DNA from: Actinomadura meyerae
GTDB lineage: Bacteria > Actinomycetota > Actinomycetes > Streptosporangiales > Streptosporangiaceae
NCBI RefSeq assembly: GCF_900188445.1
Contig: NZ_FZOR01000048.1
Location: 1-61,042, forward strand
Reading direction: 5' to 3'
DNA length: 61,042 bases
Shown here: piece by piece, positions 24,450 to 33,842 of the stretch
Layout: every line of letters begins with the position of its first letter
Numbering within the stretch: the stretch's first letter is position 1
The notes under the pieces: model-generated
Seen by the model: only the letters and a program-made list of their open reading frames with translations
Database searches by the model: none
Told to the model about the DNA's origin: nothing
Made by a program: the position numbers and the translations under genes

Positions 24450-26042
24450 TCAGGGCGTCCGGAGCCAGGCGGCGGTGTTGCCGGGCAGCAGGTCGCCGTA
24501 GAGCGGGATGCTCGTCAGGAGCGGCGTGCCGGACGGCAGGCGCACCGGGTTGTCGCCGCAGTTGAGCGCGCACGTGAGCGGCCCGCGCCGGAAGTACAGC
24601 GTGCCGCCGGGGGAGTCGAGCCACTCCAGGTCCTCCGGCAGGTCGTCCGCCAGGCGGCGGCGCAGCGCCAGCGCCTCCCGGTACCACGACAGCATGGAGG
24701 ACGGGTCCGACGCCTGTGCCTCCACCGTCATCGGCGCCCACTCCGGCGGCATCGGCAGCCACGGCCGGACGCCGCCGGGGGAGAACCCGAACGGCTCGGC
24801 CTCCCCCGACCAGGGCAGCGGGACCCGGCAGCCGTCCCGTCCGGCGAGTTCCCCGCCCGTGCGCTCGAAGATCGGGTCCTGCCGGGCCTCGTCGGGCAGG
24901 TCCGTCACCTCCGGGAGCCCCAGTTCCTCGCCTTGGTAGAGGTAGGCCGACCCCGGTAGCGACAGGAGCAGCAGCAGCGCCGCCTTGGCCCGCGCGCGCT
25001 CGGTGCCGGGGATGCCCGCCGGGTGCTCGTACCGCGTCAGGTGGCGGATCGAGTCATGGCTGGACAGCACCCACGTGGGAGCGGCACCGGTGGGCGCGAC
25101 GGCCTTCATGGCGGCGTCGATCACGTCGCGGAAGGCGGACGCCGACCACGGAGCCAGTTGCAGGTCGAACTGGAACACCTGGTGCAGTTCGTCTGGACGC
25201 AGATAGAGCGCGAGGTCTTCGGGGCCGTCCGTCCACACCTCGCCTATGGCCATGCGGTCGCCGTCGTACCCGTCCAGGATCTGCCGCCACCTGCGGTACA
25301 CCTCGTGCACCTCGGGACGGCTGTAGATCGGGCCGTTGGAGACGCGGCGGTCCCGTCCGGCGAGGTCGCAGAAGGACTCGTCCTTGAACAGGCCCGCGGC
25401 GACGTCGATGCGGAAGCCGTCCACACCGCGGTCGAGCCAGAAGCGCAGGATGTCCTCGAACTCGCGATGCACTTCCGGGTTGCGCCAGTTGAAGTCCGGC
25501 TGCTCGCGGGCGTACAGGTGCAGGTACCACTCGCCGCCGCCGGCCCCGTCGGCCCCGTCGTCCACCCGGGTCCAGGCCGGGCCGCCGAACGCGGACGGCC
25601 AGTCGTTGGGCGGCTCCTCCTCGCCGGGACGCTCCCCGGGCCGTCCGGGACGGAAGATGTAGCGCGCGCGCTCGGGCGACCCCGGCGGCGCGGCGAGCGC
25701 CTCCTGGAACCAGGGGTGCCGGTCGGACGAGTGGTTCGGGACGATGTCGACGATCAGCCGCAGCCCGTGCGCGTGCACGTCCGCGACCAGCGCGTCGAAG
25801 TCGTCCAGCGTGCCGAACCGGGGATCGACGTCGCGGTAGTCGGCCACGTCGTACCCGCCGTCCGCCAGCGGCGAGCGGTAGAACGGGGTGAGCCACAGCG
25901 CGTCCACACCGAGGTCGCGCAGGTGGCCGAGCCGGGACCGGATCCCCTGGAGGTCGCCTTCACCGTCGCCGTCGGCGTCGGCGAAGCTGCGGACGTAGAT
26001 CTCGTACACGACGGCGTTGCGCCACCACGGGATTCGCGTCAT
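24450..26042 (-). CDS. Alpha-glucosidase, GH13 family
   Basis: 530 residues. The GH13 barrel shows region I (IVDIVPNHSSDRHPW), region II with the nucleophile Asp (FRIDVAAGLFKD), region III with the acid/base Glu (AIGEVW) and region IV (LSSHD). The IVPNHSSD and NHSSDRHPWF segments are those of the oligo-1,6-glucosidase/alpha-glucosidase group, which cleave maltose-like oligosaccharides from the non-reducing end. No signal peptide, so it acts inside the cell on imported sugars. ATG start at 26042 begins with MTRIPWWRNAVVYEIYVRSF, the usual start. Confidence 0.94.
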   Translation of the reverse strand: MTRIPWWRNAVVYEIYVRSFADADGDGEGDLQGIRSRLGHLRDLGVDALWLTPFYRSPLADGGYDVADYRDVDPRFGTLDDFDALVADVHAHGLRLIVDIVPNHSSDRHPWFQEALAAPPGSPERARYIFRPGRPGERPGEEEPPNDWPSAFGGPAWTRVDDGADGAGGGEWYLHLYAREQPDFNWRNPEVHREFEDILRFWLDRGVDGFRIDVAAGLFKDESFCDLAGRDRRVSNGPIYSRPEVHEVYRRWRQILDGYDGDRMAIGEVWTDGPEDLALYLRPDELHQVFQFDLQLAPWSASAFRDVIDAAMKAVAPTGAAPTWVLSSHDSIRHLTRYEHPAGIPGTERARAKAALLLLLSLPGSAYLYQGEELGLPEVTDLPDEARQDPIFERTGGELAGRDGCRVPLPWSGEAEPFGFSPGGVRPWLPMPPEWAPMTVEAQASDPSSMLSWYREALALRRRLADDLPEDLEWLDSPGGTLYFRRGPLTCALNCGDNPVRLPSGTPLLTSIPLYGDLLPGNTAAWLRTP

Positions 26043-26074
26043 ACACCGCGATCTACCCGATTACCACCGGCCGG

Positions 26075-26458
26075 TCACGTGGGCGCGTTCACCAGGCTCC
26101 GCGCCGCCATCGTGAAGTAGTCCCAGAGCTGCTTCTCCAGCGGCTCGGGAAGGCCGAGCTCCTCCACCGCGACCCGCATGTGCTTCAGCCACCGGTCGCG
26201 CTGGGCCTCGTCGATGACGAACGGCACGTGCCGCATCCGCAGCCGCGGATGCCCCCGCCGCTGGCTGTAGGTGCCGGGACCGCCCCAGTACTGGATCAGG
26301 AACAGCCGCAGCCGCTCCTCGGCGGGGCCGAGATCCTCCTCCGGGTACATGGGCCGGAGGTCGGGGTCCTCGGCGACGCCCTGGTAGAAGCGGTGCACCA
26401 GCCGGTGGAAGGTCGCCTCACCGCCGACCGCCTCGTAGAAAGTCACCTGTTCAGCCAT
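26075..26458 (-). CDS. glbO: Group II truncated haemoglobin (trHbO)
   Basis: 127 residues, matching trHbO. FYEAVGGEATFHRLVHRFY, YPEEDLGPAEERLRLFLIQY and RRGHPRLRMRH (proximal His) are strongly conserved in this group, which binds oxygen and handles nitric oxide or peroxide. The start at 26458 gives the family start MAEQVTFYEAVGG; the GTG at 26468-26470 is part of the ribosome site. It may share a transcript with the alpha-glucosidase 32 bases downstream. Confidence 0.95.
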   Translation of the reverse strand: MAEQVTFYEAVGGEATFHRLVHRFYQGVAEDPDLRPMYPEEDLGPAEERLRLFLIQYWGGPGTYSQRRGHPRLRMRHVPFVIDEAQRDRWLKHMRVAVEELGLPEPLEKQLWDYFTMAARSLVNAPT

Positions 26459-26507
26459 AGCGCCCCCCACCCTATGCGAGACGCGTCCCGGTCCTCACCT
26501 TGATCGC

Positions 26508-27578
26508 CTACGCCGGGGGAGCGGCCACCGTGACGCCCGCCTCGTCGAACGAGCGCTTGACCCGCTCGCGCAGCTCGCGGGCGACGTCGCCCTGCTTGCC
26601 GGGCGCGGTCTTCAGCACCACGCGGATCACGATCGCGTCCCCCGCGAGGGCCTGCACGCCCCATACCGAGGGCTGCTCCAGGACGAGGTCCTTCCAGGCG
26701 GTCTCGGCGGCCATCTCGTCGGCCGTGGCCTGCAGGATCTCCTTGACCTTCTCGGTGTCCTCGTGGATGTCGACCGGGATGTCGAGGACGGCCCGCCCCC
26801 AGTTCTGCGACTCGTTCCCGACCTTCTTGATCTCGCCGTTCGGGACGTACCAGACGACGCCGTCGACGTCCCGCATCCGGGTGACCCGCAGCGTCACGGC
26901 CTCGACCGTCCCCTTCGCGCCGCCCACGTCGATGTAGTCGCCGACGCCGTACTGGTCCTCCAGCAGCATGAACAGCCCGGCGAGCAGGTCCTTGACGATG
27001 TTCTGCGCGCCGAACCCGACCGCGACGCCGATGACGCTGGCGCTGGCCAGGACGGGCGCCAGGTTGAGGCCGAGCGAGCCGAGGATGCTGAACAGCGCCG
27101 TCCCCATGATCAGGACGGACGCGATCGAGCGCAGCACCGAGCCGAGCGTCTGCGCGCGCTGGGCGCGCCGCTTGTTCAGCAGGGCGGGGCTGCCCTCGAA
27201 GACCGTCCGGGCCCGCTCGCGGGCCCGCTCCGACATCGTCCCCTCGGCCATCCGCAGCGTCACCTTGGTGATCATGCGGTGCGCGATGTTCTTCACGATC
27301 AGCGCGACCACGAAGGTGACGATGATCAGCAGCAGCGTGGTGAGCGGCTTGTCCAGCCAGGTCGCGAAGAACCTGGTGAAGTCGGTGTTGTGCGAGACGT
27401 TCCAGACCAGCCGGCACGCGTTCGTCGGATCGGGGTCGCCGCAGGCCTGCTCCGGGGACCCCTTGTCGGCCCAGGGGAGCAGCGGCTCCCCGCCGGGCGC
27501 CGCCGCGGAGGCGGCCGGCGGTACGGCGAGCAGGCCGGCGAGCGGCGGCACGGCGATGGACGACACGGCGAATGACAT
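26508..27578 (-). CDS. MscS-family mechanosensitive ion channel
   Basis: 356 residues from ATG 27578 (GGGGAGGG upstream). An N-terminal signal-like segment (to about residue 20) and a periplasmic-type stretch with two Cys precede membrane helices (TTLLLIIVTFVVALIVKNIA; later LIMGTALFSILGSLG). The MscS pore/beta domain follows: GFGAQNIVKDLLAGLFMLLE, then GTVEAVTLRVTRMRD. It opens under membrane tension to release solutes after osmotic downshift. It has its own terminator-protected position, 49 bases upstream of the globin. Confidence 0.94.
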   Translation of the reverse strand: MSFAVSSIAVPPLAGLLAVPPAASAAAPGGEPLLPWADKGSPEQACGDPDPTNACRLVWNVSHNTDFTRFFATWLDKPLTTLLLIIVTFVVALIVKNIAHRMITKVTLRMAEGTMSERARERARTVFEGSPALLNKRRAQRAQTLGSVLRSIASVLIMGTALFSILGSLGLNLAPVLASASVIGVAVGFGAQNIVKDLLAGLFMLLEDQYGVGDYIDVGGAKGTVEAVTLRVTRMRDVDGVVWYVPNGEIKKVGNESQNWGRAVLDIPVDIHEDTEKVKEILQATADEMAAETAWKDLVLEQPSVWGVQALAGDAIVIRVVLKTAPGKQGDVARELRERVKRSFDEAGVTVAAPPA

Positions 27579-27745
27579 GGTGCAGACCCTCCCCGGCCAA
27601 TTGTGGTGCCTCGGCACCTCACTGTGGACCCGCGGCGGGCACGAGCCGATCGTAGGGGACGTTTCGGACCGGTTCGTACGCCGCCGGACGGGGCCCGACC
27701 GGCCGGAACCGGGCGGGCGCGGCCGGGGAGGGGCTGTCGGGCGAA

Positions 27746-27799
27746 CGTGTCCCGCGGCCGCGGCTGCCGCGCCGTTCCGGCCGCGGACCGCGGGACACG
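27746..27799 (-). terminator. Terminator of the 101-residue hypothetical gene
   Basis: CGTGTCCCGCGG (27746-27757) and CCGCGGGACACG (27788-27799) are a perfect 12-base inverted repeat with a GC-rich 30-base interior that can itself pair. It begins eight bases after the stop codon at 27807 and isolates that gene from the MscS gene. Confidence 0.75.
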
Positions 27800-27806
27800 C
27801 CCGGTC

Positions 27807-28112
27807 TCAGGGGCGGGAGCCGACCTCCCGCGAGAGCGGCTGCAGGACGTGCGCCAGCTTCATCGCGGCGCCGCCGACGTCGTCCACCCGGTGCATGCGC
27901 TCGCCCCACGACCACCAGAAGTAGTGGTCCTTGCCCTCGGGGGCGGGCGCGCAGGTCACGTCCTCGGCGAGGCTCGCGGCCTCCGGGTTCACCACCCGCA
28001 GGAAGGCCGGCCCCGAGCGGGTGCGGACGACACGGGCGACGAGGCCCTGCGTGTCGAGTTCCTGCTCCAGTTCCTCGAGGTAGCCGACGCGTCTGTCGCT
28101 GACCACCTTCAC
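27807..28112 (-). CDS. Conserved small actinomycete protein of unknown function
   Basis: 101 residues from GTG 28112 (GGAGGGGG just upstream; GTG at 28106 is also possible). The pattern VGYLEELEQELDTQGLVARV, FLRVVNPEAASLAEDV and HYFWWSWGERMHRVDD is one I recall from many small proteins of Thermomonosporaceae and Streptosporangiaceae encoded next to large XRE regulators. No catalytic motif is visible. It is divergent from such a regulator here, so the two probably work together, as DUF397 proteins do with their regulators. Confidence 0.82.
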   Translation of the reverse strand: MKVVSDRRVGYLEELEQELDTQGLVARVVRTRSGPAFLRVVNPEAASLAEDVTCAPAPEGKDHYFWWSWGERMHRVDDVGGAAMKLAHVLQPLSREVGSRP

Positions 28113-28194
28113 ACCCCCTCCATGGGCGAGCGCCGGGCGCTGACCGGACCGGGGCGGATGATCGACTCTCTGGATCCGTCCGGTCACTCGCGGC

Positions 28195-28210
28195 GAGAAT
28201 TGCAACTCTC
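28195..28210. promoter_or_regulatory. Operator-like palindrome GAGAATTGCAACTCTC
   Basis: 14 of 16 bases are self-complementary. It lies in the 386-base divergent region (28113-28498) between the small unknown protein and the XRE regulator, and 11 of its first 14 bases match the palindrome before the HTH/DUF397 genes at 4181. The rest of the region is moderately AT-rich and must hold both promoters. Confidence 0.55.
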
Positions 28211-28498
28211 ACACTGGCGGGTCAAGGGGGCGGGCGTCCGGCGAAGTACCGGATTACCCCACCTCAGGGGAAGGGTGGCCGCCTGCGGAGGAAGATTCTC
28301 TACCCACGGGGGGTGAGGCATCCTCCGCGCGCTGCTTCTTCTGTGAAACCGCTTGGCGACCCATGTGACGAGGGTTACGCTGCGTGCGCGAAAGATTATC
28401 TGTCGTGGCCATCATCTAGTGACCGGTCGCCGTGGCAGGGACGATCGCCCTCCCCCCGGGGGAGTCGTCCCGGCCCGACGGTGAGGAGGCCGGAGTCG

Positions 28499-30133
28499 AT
28501 GTCGGATCCCCCCCGGAAAGAGACGGAGGTCGCCCGCCGGATCCGCGCGCACGCCCTGGCCCGAGGCCAGGGCCCGGTCCAGATCGCGCAGGAGATCCAC
28601 GAGCAGTGCGGGCCGCTGTTCGGCACCAGCCGGATCAAGGCGCACCGCCTTGCCCACGGTGTCGCGCTGTCCGACATCGTGGCGCAGGTCAGAGCGCTGT
28701 ACGAGATCGACGGCAAGCCGCCGCCCCGGCTCGGGGAGACGCTGCTGTCGGCCTACGAGAGCGGGTACAAGCGGCCCGGTCCCGAGTACCTGCACTACCT
28801 GTGCGCCGTCTACCGGGTGGAGCCCGACGCGCTCGACTACCAGAGCCCCTGCATCTGCGGCCGCGGCCACGCGGCCCGCACGGGGCCGCCGAGCGTCCCC
28901 CCGCCGCGCGTCCCGGAGCGGCGCGCGGCATCCGACCCCGACACGCTCATCGGGGCGATCGTCTCCAGGGGCGAGGAGCGCCCCTGGATCACCGTCAACG
29001 ACGTACGGGGCCTCGACCGCGCCGAAGGCCCCCAGACCATTGATGTGGGAGAGGAGGACATCGTGCTTCGTAGGACCCTTCTGCAGTTGCTGGCCGGAGC
29101 GGGCGTGGCGCTCGACGGTCAGTTCCTTGGGGCCGTCGACAACCTGCGCCGCAAGATGGACGACACGCTGGTCGGCACGACCGTCTCGCCGACGATGCTC
29201 GACCAGTGGGAGGAGACGACCTACGGCTACGGCCGTCAGTACCAGGCGACCCCCTCGCTGCGGATGCTCTGCGACGTCCTGCTGGACTTCAGCGAGGTGC
29301 GGCGCATGTGCGACAAGCGGCAGCCGGTGGAGCTGCAGGAGCGGCTCTGCCGGATCGCGGCGCAGCTGTCCGGGCTGTCCGGGCTGATCATGATCAATCT
29401 GGGCGACCACCGGCTGTCCCGCTCGTTCTTCCGCACCGCGCGCACCGCCGCCGACGAGACCGGCGACCGGCAGCTGCGCGCCTGGGTGACCGTCCGCGAG
29501 TCGCTCGTGCCGATGTACTACGGCGATCCGCGCGAGGCGCTGCACCTGGCCCGCAAGGCCCAGGACCTCGCCGGCCGGACGCCCGGCGTCGCCGCCGCCA
29601 TGGCCCCCGCCGTGGAGGCCCGCGCCCTCGGCATGCTCGCGCTGCGCGGGCGCGGCGACGCCGCGCCGAGCGCCCGGCGCGCCCTGGTCCGCGGGCGCTC
29701 GGTGTTCGACCAGCTGTCCAAGACCGACACCGGCGACCTGGTGTTCGGCTTCACCGACCGGCAGATGGCCTTCTACGAGGGCGACACTTTCACCAACCTC
29801 GGCGACCACAAGCACGGCGACGAGGTGCTGAGCCACGCCCTGACCCTCTACTCGCCCACCGACCGCGTCGACCTGACCCTGGTGCGCCTCGACCGCGCGA
29901 TGTGCAAGCTCCACGCCGGCCATCCCGACGCCGCGCTCACGGCCGGGCGGGAGGCCATCCTCGCCCTGCCCCCCGACCACCGCAGCGACATCCTGGTGCA
30001 CCGCGCCCGCCAGATCGGCGCGGCCGTGTCGGCCAAGCACGGCGAGATAGCCGAGCTGAAGGACTTCTACGAGGCCCTCTCCGGCCCCTCGATCAAGAGT
30101 CCCGTCACCGTGCCGCCGGCCGAGCAGGCCTGA
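28499..30133 (+). CDS. Large XRE-type regulator with TPR-like C-terminal region
   Basis: 544 residues from ATG 28499, which has GAGGAGG 10 bases upstream. Residues 15-110 hold an atypical helix-turn-helix (HALARGQGPVQIAQEIHEQC and SAYESGYKRPGPEYLHYLC); a Cys-rich link CICGRGH follows near residue 120. Residues 180-530 are helical with TPR-like repeats (RSFFRTARTAADETGDRQLR; REALHLARKAQDLAGRTPG), as in the large regulators of spore-forming actinomycetes whose TPR part binds a partner or signal. The gene is divergent from the 101-residue unknown protein. The next acetyltransferase starts seven bases downstream and may be co-transcribed. Confidence 0.88.
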   Translation: MSDPPRKETEVARRIRAHALARGQGPVQIAQEIHEQCGPLFGTSRIKAHRLAHGVALSDIVAQVRALYEIDGKPPPRLGETLLSAYESGYKRPGPEYLHYLCAVYRVEPDALDYQSPCICGRGHAARTGPPSVPPPRVPERRAASDPDTLIGAIVSRGEERPWITVNDVRGLDRAEGPQTIDVGEEDIVLRRTLLQLLAGAGVALDGQFLGAVDNLRRKMDDTLVGTTVSPTMLDQWEETTYGYGRQYQATPSLRMLCDVLLDFSEVRRMCDKRQPVELQERLCRIAAQLSGLSGLIMINLGDHRLSRSFFRTARTAADETGDRQLRAWVTVRESLVPMYYGDPREALHLARKAQDLAGRTPGVAAAMAPAVEARALGMLALRGRGDAAPSARRALVRGRSVFDQLSKTDTGDLVFGFTDRQMAFYEGDTFTNLGDHKHGDEVLSHALTLYSPTDRVDLTLVRLDRAMCKLHAGHPDAALTAGREAILALPPDHRSDILVHRARQIGAAVSAKHGEIAELKDFYEALSGPSIKSPVTVPPAEQA

Positions 30134-30140
30134 GCCGCGC

Positions 30141-30731
30141 ATGGACAGCACCTTCTCGCAGGGCCACCTCGTCCGGCTGGCGGACGAACCGCCCCGCTGG
30201 CGGTTCGGCGACCTGCGCATCCGCCGCTACCACGCGGCCGACCACGGCACCGTGCTGGCCCTGCACCGCGAGGGCCTCGCCCAGGTCGGCCTGCGGCCCG
30301 GCGACGGCGTCTACTACGACCACGACTTCTTCCGGATGGAGGACATCTACCTCCGCAACGACGGCGAGTTCCTCGTCGGCGAGCTCGGCGGCCGGATCGT
30401 CGCGATGGGCGGCCTGCGCCGCGCCGACCTCATCCCCGGCGGCCACGCCCGCGCGTTCGGCGGCTACGCCCCCGGCGCCCGCGACCTGGACGCCGTCGAG
30501 ATGGTGCGCCTGCGCGTCCGGCCGGCCGTCCAGCGCCGCGGGTACGGCGCCGCGGTCGTCCGGGCCCTGGAGGAACGCGCCGCCGAGTACGGCTACCGCG
30601 TCCTGCGCGCCGACACGACCGAGCTCCAGGCCCCCGCGCTGGCCCTGTACCGCAAGTCGGGCTGGCGCGAGACCCGCCGCGAGACGATCGGCGGCATCGT
30701 CAACGTCTACCTCGAGAAACTCCTCCGCTGA
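30141..30731 (+). CDS. GNAT-family N-acetyltransferase
   Basis: 196 residues. The acetyl-CoA loop is RPAVQRRGYGAAVVRALEER (about residues 130-149), and ALYRKSGWRETRRE is the closing motif. VEMVRLRVRPAVQ is the beta-4 strand. Substrate unknown. It begins seven bases after the XRE regulator stop, so the regulator may control its own downstream enzyme. Confidence 0.92.
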   Translation: MDSTFSQGHLVRLADEPPRWRFGDLRIRRYHAADHGTVLALHREGLAQVGLRPGDGVYYDHDFFRMEDIYLRNDGEFLVGELGGRIVAMGGLRRADLIPGGHARAFGGYAPGARDLDAVEMVRLRVRPAVQRRGYGAAVVRALEERAAEYGYRVLRADTTELQAPALALYRKSGWRETRRETIGGIVNVYLEKLLR

Positions 30732-30747
30732 CGCCGTGCCGCGCCCG

Positions 30748-30770
30748 CGCGCCCGAAGGCGCCGGGCGCG
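30748..30770. terminator. Hairpin between convergent acetyltransferase and methyltransferase genes
   Basis: CGCGCCCG (30748-30755) pairs with CGGGCGCG (30763-30770) around a 7-base loop, in the short gap between two convergent genes. No T-run. Confidence 0.5.
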
Positions 30771-30809
30771 GGATCGGTTACCGGCCCGGGTCGGGCCGCC
30801 GGGCGCGGG

Positions 30810-31580
30810 TCAGGGGCGCCGGGCGCCGAGCATCTGCATCAGCGGGTAGCGGTGCCGGCGGATGCCGGTGAAGCCGCGGGCGGTGAGCGCGCGGGTCATC
30901 TCGCGGTCGCCGAAGACCGTGAAGCCGGTGGTGCGGCGGATCAGTGCGCCCGCGATGCGGGCGCTCGGAAGCGGGACGGGACGGCGGGAGGTGAGGATGA
31001 CCAGCCGGCCGCCGGGCTTGAGCACGCGGGCCATCCCGTCCAGCGCCCGCCACGGGTCGTCGAACAGGTAGAGGGCCCCGAAGCAGCAGACGGCGTCGAA
31101 CACGCCGTCGCGGAACGGGAGGTCGACGGCGTCGCCGCGCACGTACGCGATGCGCGGGTCGTCGAGGTGCGGTTCGGGGGTGTCGCGTACGGCGCGCGCC
31201 AGCATGGTCTCCGACGCGTCCAGGCCGATGACCATGCCGCCTTCCGCGACGCCCGCGGCGAGGGCCCGGGTCACGTTGCCGGGGCCGCACGCCACGTCCA
31301 GGACGGTCGCGGGCGTGCGGCCGCTGAGCCCGAGCCACTCGCGGGCCTGCGCGTGCTCGGTGGCGGTGTCGGGGCCGAGCGGCCAGCCCTTGGCGAGGTT
31401 GAAGCCGATCGGCCGCCACACCTTCTCGTAGATCCGCGGCAGGAACGCCGACTCCATCGCGGACTGGGCCAGTGACGGCTTCGCCGGCGGGCCGAGCAGG
31501 TCCAGGTAGCCGGCCGAGGTGTCGGGCTCGGCGGGCGGCTCGCGGAGCAGGTCGAGGACCGGGCGGGTCTGCACCGTCAT
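30810..31580 (-). CDS. SAM-dependent class I methyltransferase
   Basis: 256 residues from ATG 31580. Motif I VLDVACGPGNVTRAL, acidic motif VIGLDASETML, DAVDLPFRDGVFDAVCCFGA and LKPGGRLVILT mark a UbiE/Methyltransf_11 type enzyme; it may methylate a lipid, quinone or small metabolite. Its ATG overlaps the stop of the prolyl oligopeptidase gene (ATGA), so the two are translated together, though a functional link is not obvious. Confidence 0.92.
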   Translation of the reverse strand: MTVQTRPVLDLLREPPAEPDTSAGYLDLLGPPAKPSLAQSAMESAFLPRIYEKVWRPIGFNLAKGWPLGPDTATEHAQAREWLGLSGRTPATVLDVACGPGNVTRALAAGVAEGGMVIGLDASETMLARAVRDTPEPHLDDPRIAYVRGDAVDLPFRDGVFDAVCCFGALYLFDDPWRALDGMARVLKPGGRLVILTSRRPVPLPSARIAGALIRRTTGFTVFGDREMTRALTARGFTGIRRHRYPLMQMLGARRP

Positions 31581-33676
31581 CCCGCTATTAGACCACGCGT
31601 CAAATCGTCGAAGGACAGCCCGGTCTGCGCGGCCAGGAACGACAGCGTGTCGGTCATCAGGTCGGCCGAGCGGCTCACCGAGCGGGCGGAGTGCCCCACC
31701 TCGGCCTCGTCGCGCAGCAGGACCGGCGCGTCCGACGCGGTGGCGTACTGGAGCGCCGCGCACAGCTTGCGGGCGTGCAGCGGGTCCACGCGAGTGTCGC
31801 TGCCGAACGTCGTGAACAGGACGGCCGGGTACGCGGTGCCCGGATGGACGTGGTGGTACGGGGAGTAGCCGATCAGCCAGCCGAACTCCTCGGGGTCGTC
31901 CGCCGTCCCGTACTCGTCGTTCCAGGTCTGGCCGAGGCCGAACCGCTCGTAGCGCACCATGTCGAGCAGCGGCGCCGAGCACACCACCGCCCGGTACAGC
32001 TCGGGGCGCTGGGTGAGGGCCGCCCCGACGAGCAGGCCGCCGTTGGAGCCGCCCGAGATCGCCAGCCGGTCGGGGGTGGTCAGCCCGTCCGCGATCAGCT
32101 TCTCGGCGGCGGCGTGGAAGTCGTCGAACACGTTCTGCTTGCGCTCCCGCATGCCCGCGCGGTGCCACTCCTCGCCCTCCTCGGACCCGCCGCGCAGGTT
32201 GGCGACCGCGTAGACGCCGCCCGCCTCCACCCAGGCCAGGATGCTCGCCGAGTAGGACGGGGTGAGGGAGATGTTGAAGCCGCCGTACCCGTAGAGGATC
32301 GCCGGGCGCGGGCCGGAGAGGCCGGGGCGGGACGCGACCAGCATCCGCACCTCGGTGCCGTCCCGCGAGGTGTAGGTCACCTGGCGCGTCTCGATCTCGG
32401 GGACCTCGACCGCTCCCGGCGCGGACGCCCAGAGCGTGGTCTCGCCGGTGCGGGCGTCGTAGCGCATGACCGAGGACGGGGTGGTGTTGTCGGTGTAGCC
32501 GAACCACGCCTCGTGCCCGCCCTCGGGCCGCTCGATGAGCCCGCCGATCGAGCCGAGGCCCGGCGTCGGGACGGCGCCGATCCGCTCGCCGGTCGCCAGG
32601 TCGTGCACGGTGATCTCGCTGATCGCGTGCCGCGTCCATCCGGCCAGCAGGACGGGCTGGTCCAGGTCGTCGAGGATCGCGAAGTCGGTGAGGACGGCCT
32701 CCGGGTCCTCCGGGAGGAGGTCGCGCCAGTTCTCGTAGGACGGGTCGGACGGGTCGGCGACGCAGAGCCGGGAGCGGGGCGCGTCCCGGTCGGTGAAGAT
32801 GTACGCGCGGCCGTCGCGCCCGACGTGCAGGCCGGTGCCGGCGTCGACGCCCTCCTGCACGGGGCGCAGCGCCGGGGCCTCGGGCGGCGACGCCGACAGG
32901 TCGGCGATCCACAGGTCGTTGCGCGGCGCCGTGCCCTGCGACGACGAGACCGTCAGCCAGCGCCCGTCCCGGCTGACGCCGGCCCCGTAGTAGTTGGTCT
33001 TGTCCAGGCCCTCGCCGAAGATCAGCACGTCGTCGGCGTCGGGGTCGGTGCCGACCCGGTGGAAGTACAGGCGCCGGTGGTACTGCTCCTCGCCGTCCGG
33101 GACCTCGTGCGGGGGCAGCCGGCGCGCGTAGTAGTACGCCTCGCCGCCCGGCAGCCACGCGACGCCGGAGTACCGCGCCCGCTCGATCGGCCCCTCGACC
33201 CGCTCGCCGGTCGCGACGTCGATGACGTACAGCAGGGACTCCTCGTCGCCGCCGGTGGAGACCTTGTAGGCGAGGCGGCGGCCCTCCTTGTCCGGCTGCC
33301 AGGCGTCGAGCGTCGTCGTGCCGTCCGGGTCGAGCGCCATCGGGTCGACGAGGACGCGCTCGGCGCCGTCCGGGCCGGCCGTGTAGAGGACGGGGTGCTC
33401 CTGGTCGGCGGCGCGGCGGGTGAAGAACCGCCGCTCGCCCCGCCACACCGGGGAGCCGACGCTGCCCGCGCCGAGCAGCTCGCCGAGGCGCGCGCGCAGC
33501 GCCTCCCGGCCCGGCAGCGCGTCCACGACCTTGTGGAACAGCCGGTCCTGCGCGGCGAGCCACTCCGCGGTCTCGGAGCTGCCGGCGTCTTCGAGCCACC
33601 GGTACGGGTCCTCGACACGGTGGCCGTGGATGTCCTCGACGATGTCCTGGCGCTTCGCGGGCGGGTACGGCGTCAT
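31577..33676 (-). CDS. Prolyl oligopeptidase (S9A family)
   Basis: 699 residues, the family length. An N-terminal seven-bladed propeller region begins with EDIHGHRVEDPYRWLED; the C-terminal hydrolase domain has the nucleophile in ISGGSNGGLLVGAALTQRPE, Asp in GSDTRVDPLHARK and His in EVGHSARSV. It cuts peptides of up to about 30 residues after proline. No signal peptide is visible, so it is cytoplasmic. It overlaps the downstream methyltransferase by 4 bases. Confidence 0.96.
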   Translation of the reverse strand: MTPYPPAKRQDIVEDIHGHRVEDPYRWLEDAGSSETAEWLAAQDRLFHKVVDALPGREALRARLGELLGAGSVGSPVWRGERRFFTRRAADQEHPVLYTAGPDGAERVLVDPMALDPDGTTTLDAWQPDKEGRRLAYKVSTGGDEESLLYVIDVATGERVEGPIERARYSGVAWLPGGEAYYYARRLPPHEVPDGEEQYHRRLYFHRVGTDPDADDVLIFGEGLDKTNYYGAGVSRDGRWLTVSSSQGTAPRNDLWIADLSASPPEAPALRPVQEGVDAGTGLHVGRDGRAYIFTDRDAPRSRLCVADPSDPSYENWRDLLPEDPEAVLTDFAILDDLDQPVLLAGWTRHAISEITVHDLATGERIGAVPTPGLGSIGGLIERPEGGHEAWFGYTDNTTPSSVMRYDARTGETTLWASAPGAVEVPEIETRQVTYTSRDGTEVRMLVASRPGLSGPRPAILYGYGGFNISLTPSYSASILAWVEAGGVYAVANLRGGSEEGEEWHRAGMRERKQNVFDDFHAAAEKLIADGLTTPDRLAISGGSNGGLLVGAALTQRPELYRAVVCSAPLLDMVRYERFGLGQTWNDEYGTADDPEEFGWLIGYSPYHHVHPGTAYPAVLFTTFGSDTRVDPLHARKLCAALQYATASDAPVLLRDEAEVGHSARSVSRSADLMTDTLSFLAAQTGLSFDDLTRGLIAG

Positions 33677-33842
33677 GGATGCACTTTATTGGGCCTCCGG
33701 GGCTGCCCGTCCGGCCACTCCCCACTGGCCTGGACGCGGGTCCGCGTTCGTTCCGGCGCACGCTGGGGGATTATTGGGGTAGCGGACGGGCTCCCTCAGA
33801 CGCCACACTGATGAAGGTCGGTTCGCCCCTGGGGAGGTTCTC

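Noticed and set aside
31691..33811. 706-codon plus-strand frame
   Set aside because: Exactly opposite prolyl oligopeptidase, whose catalytic triad is complete.
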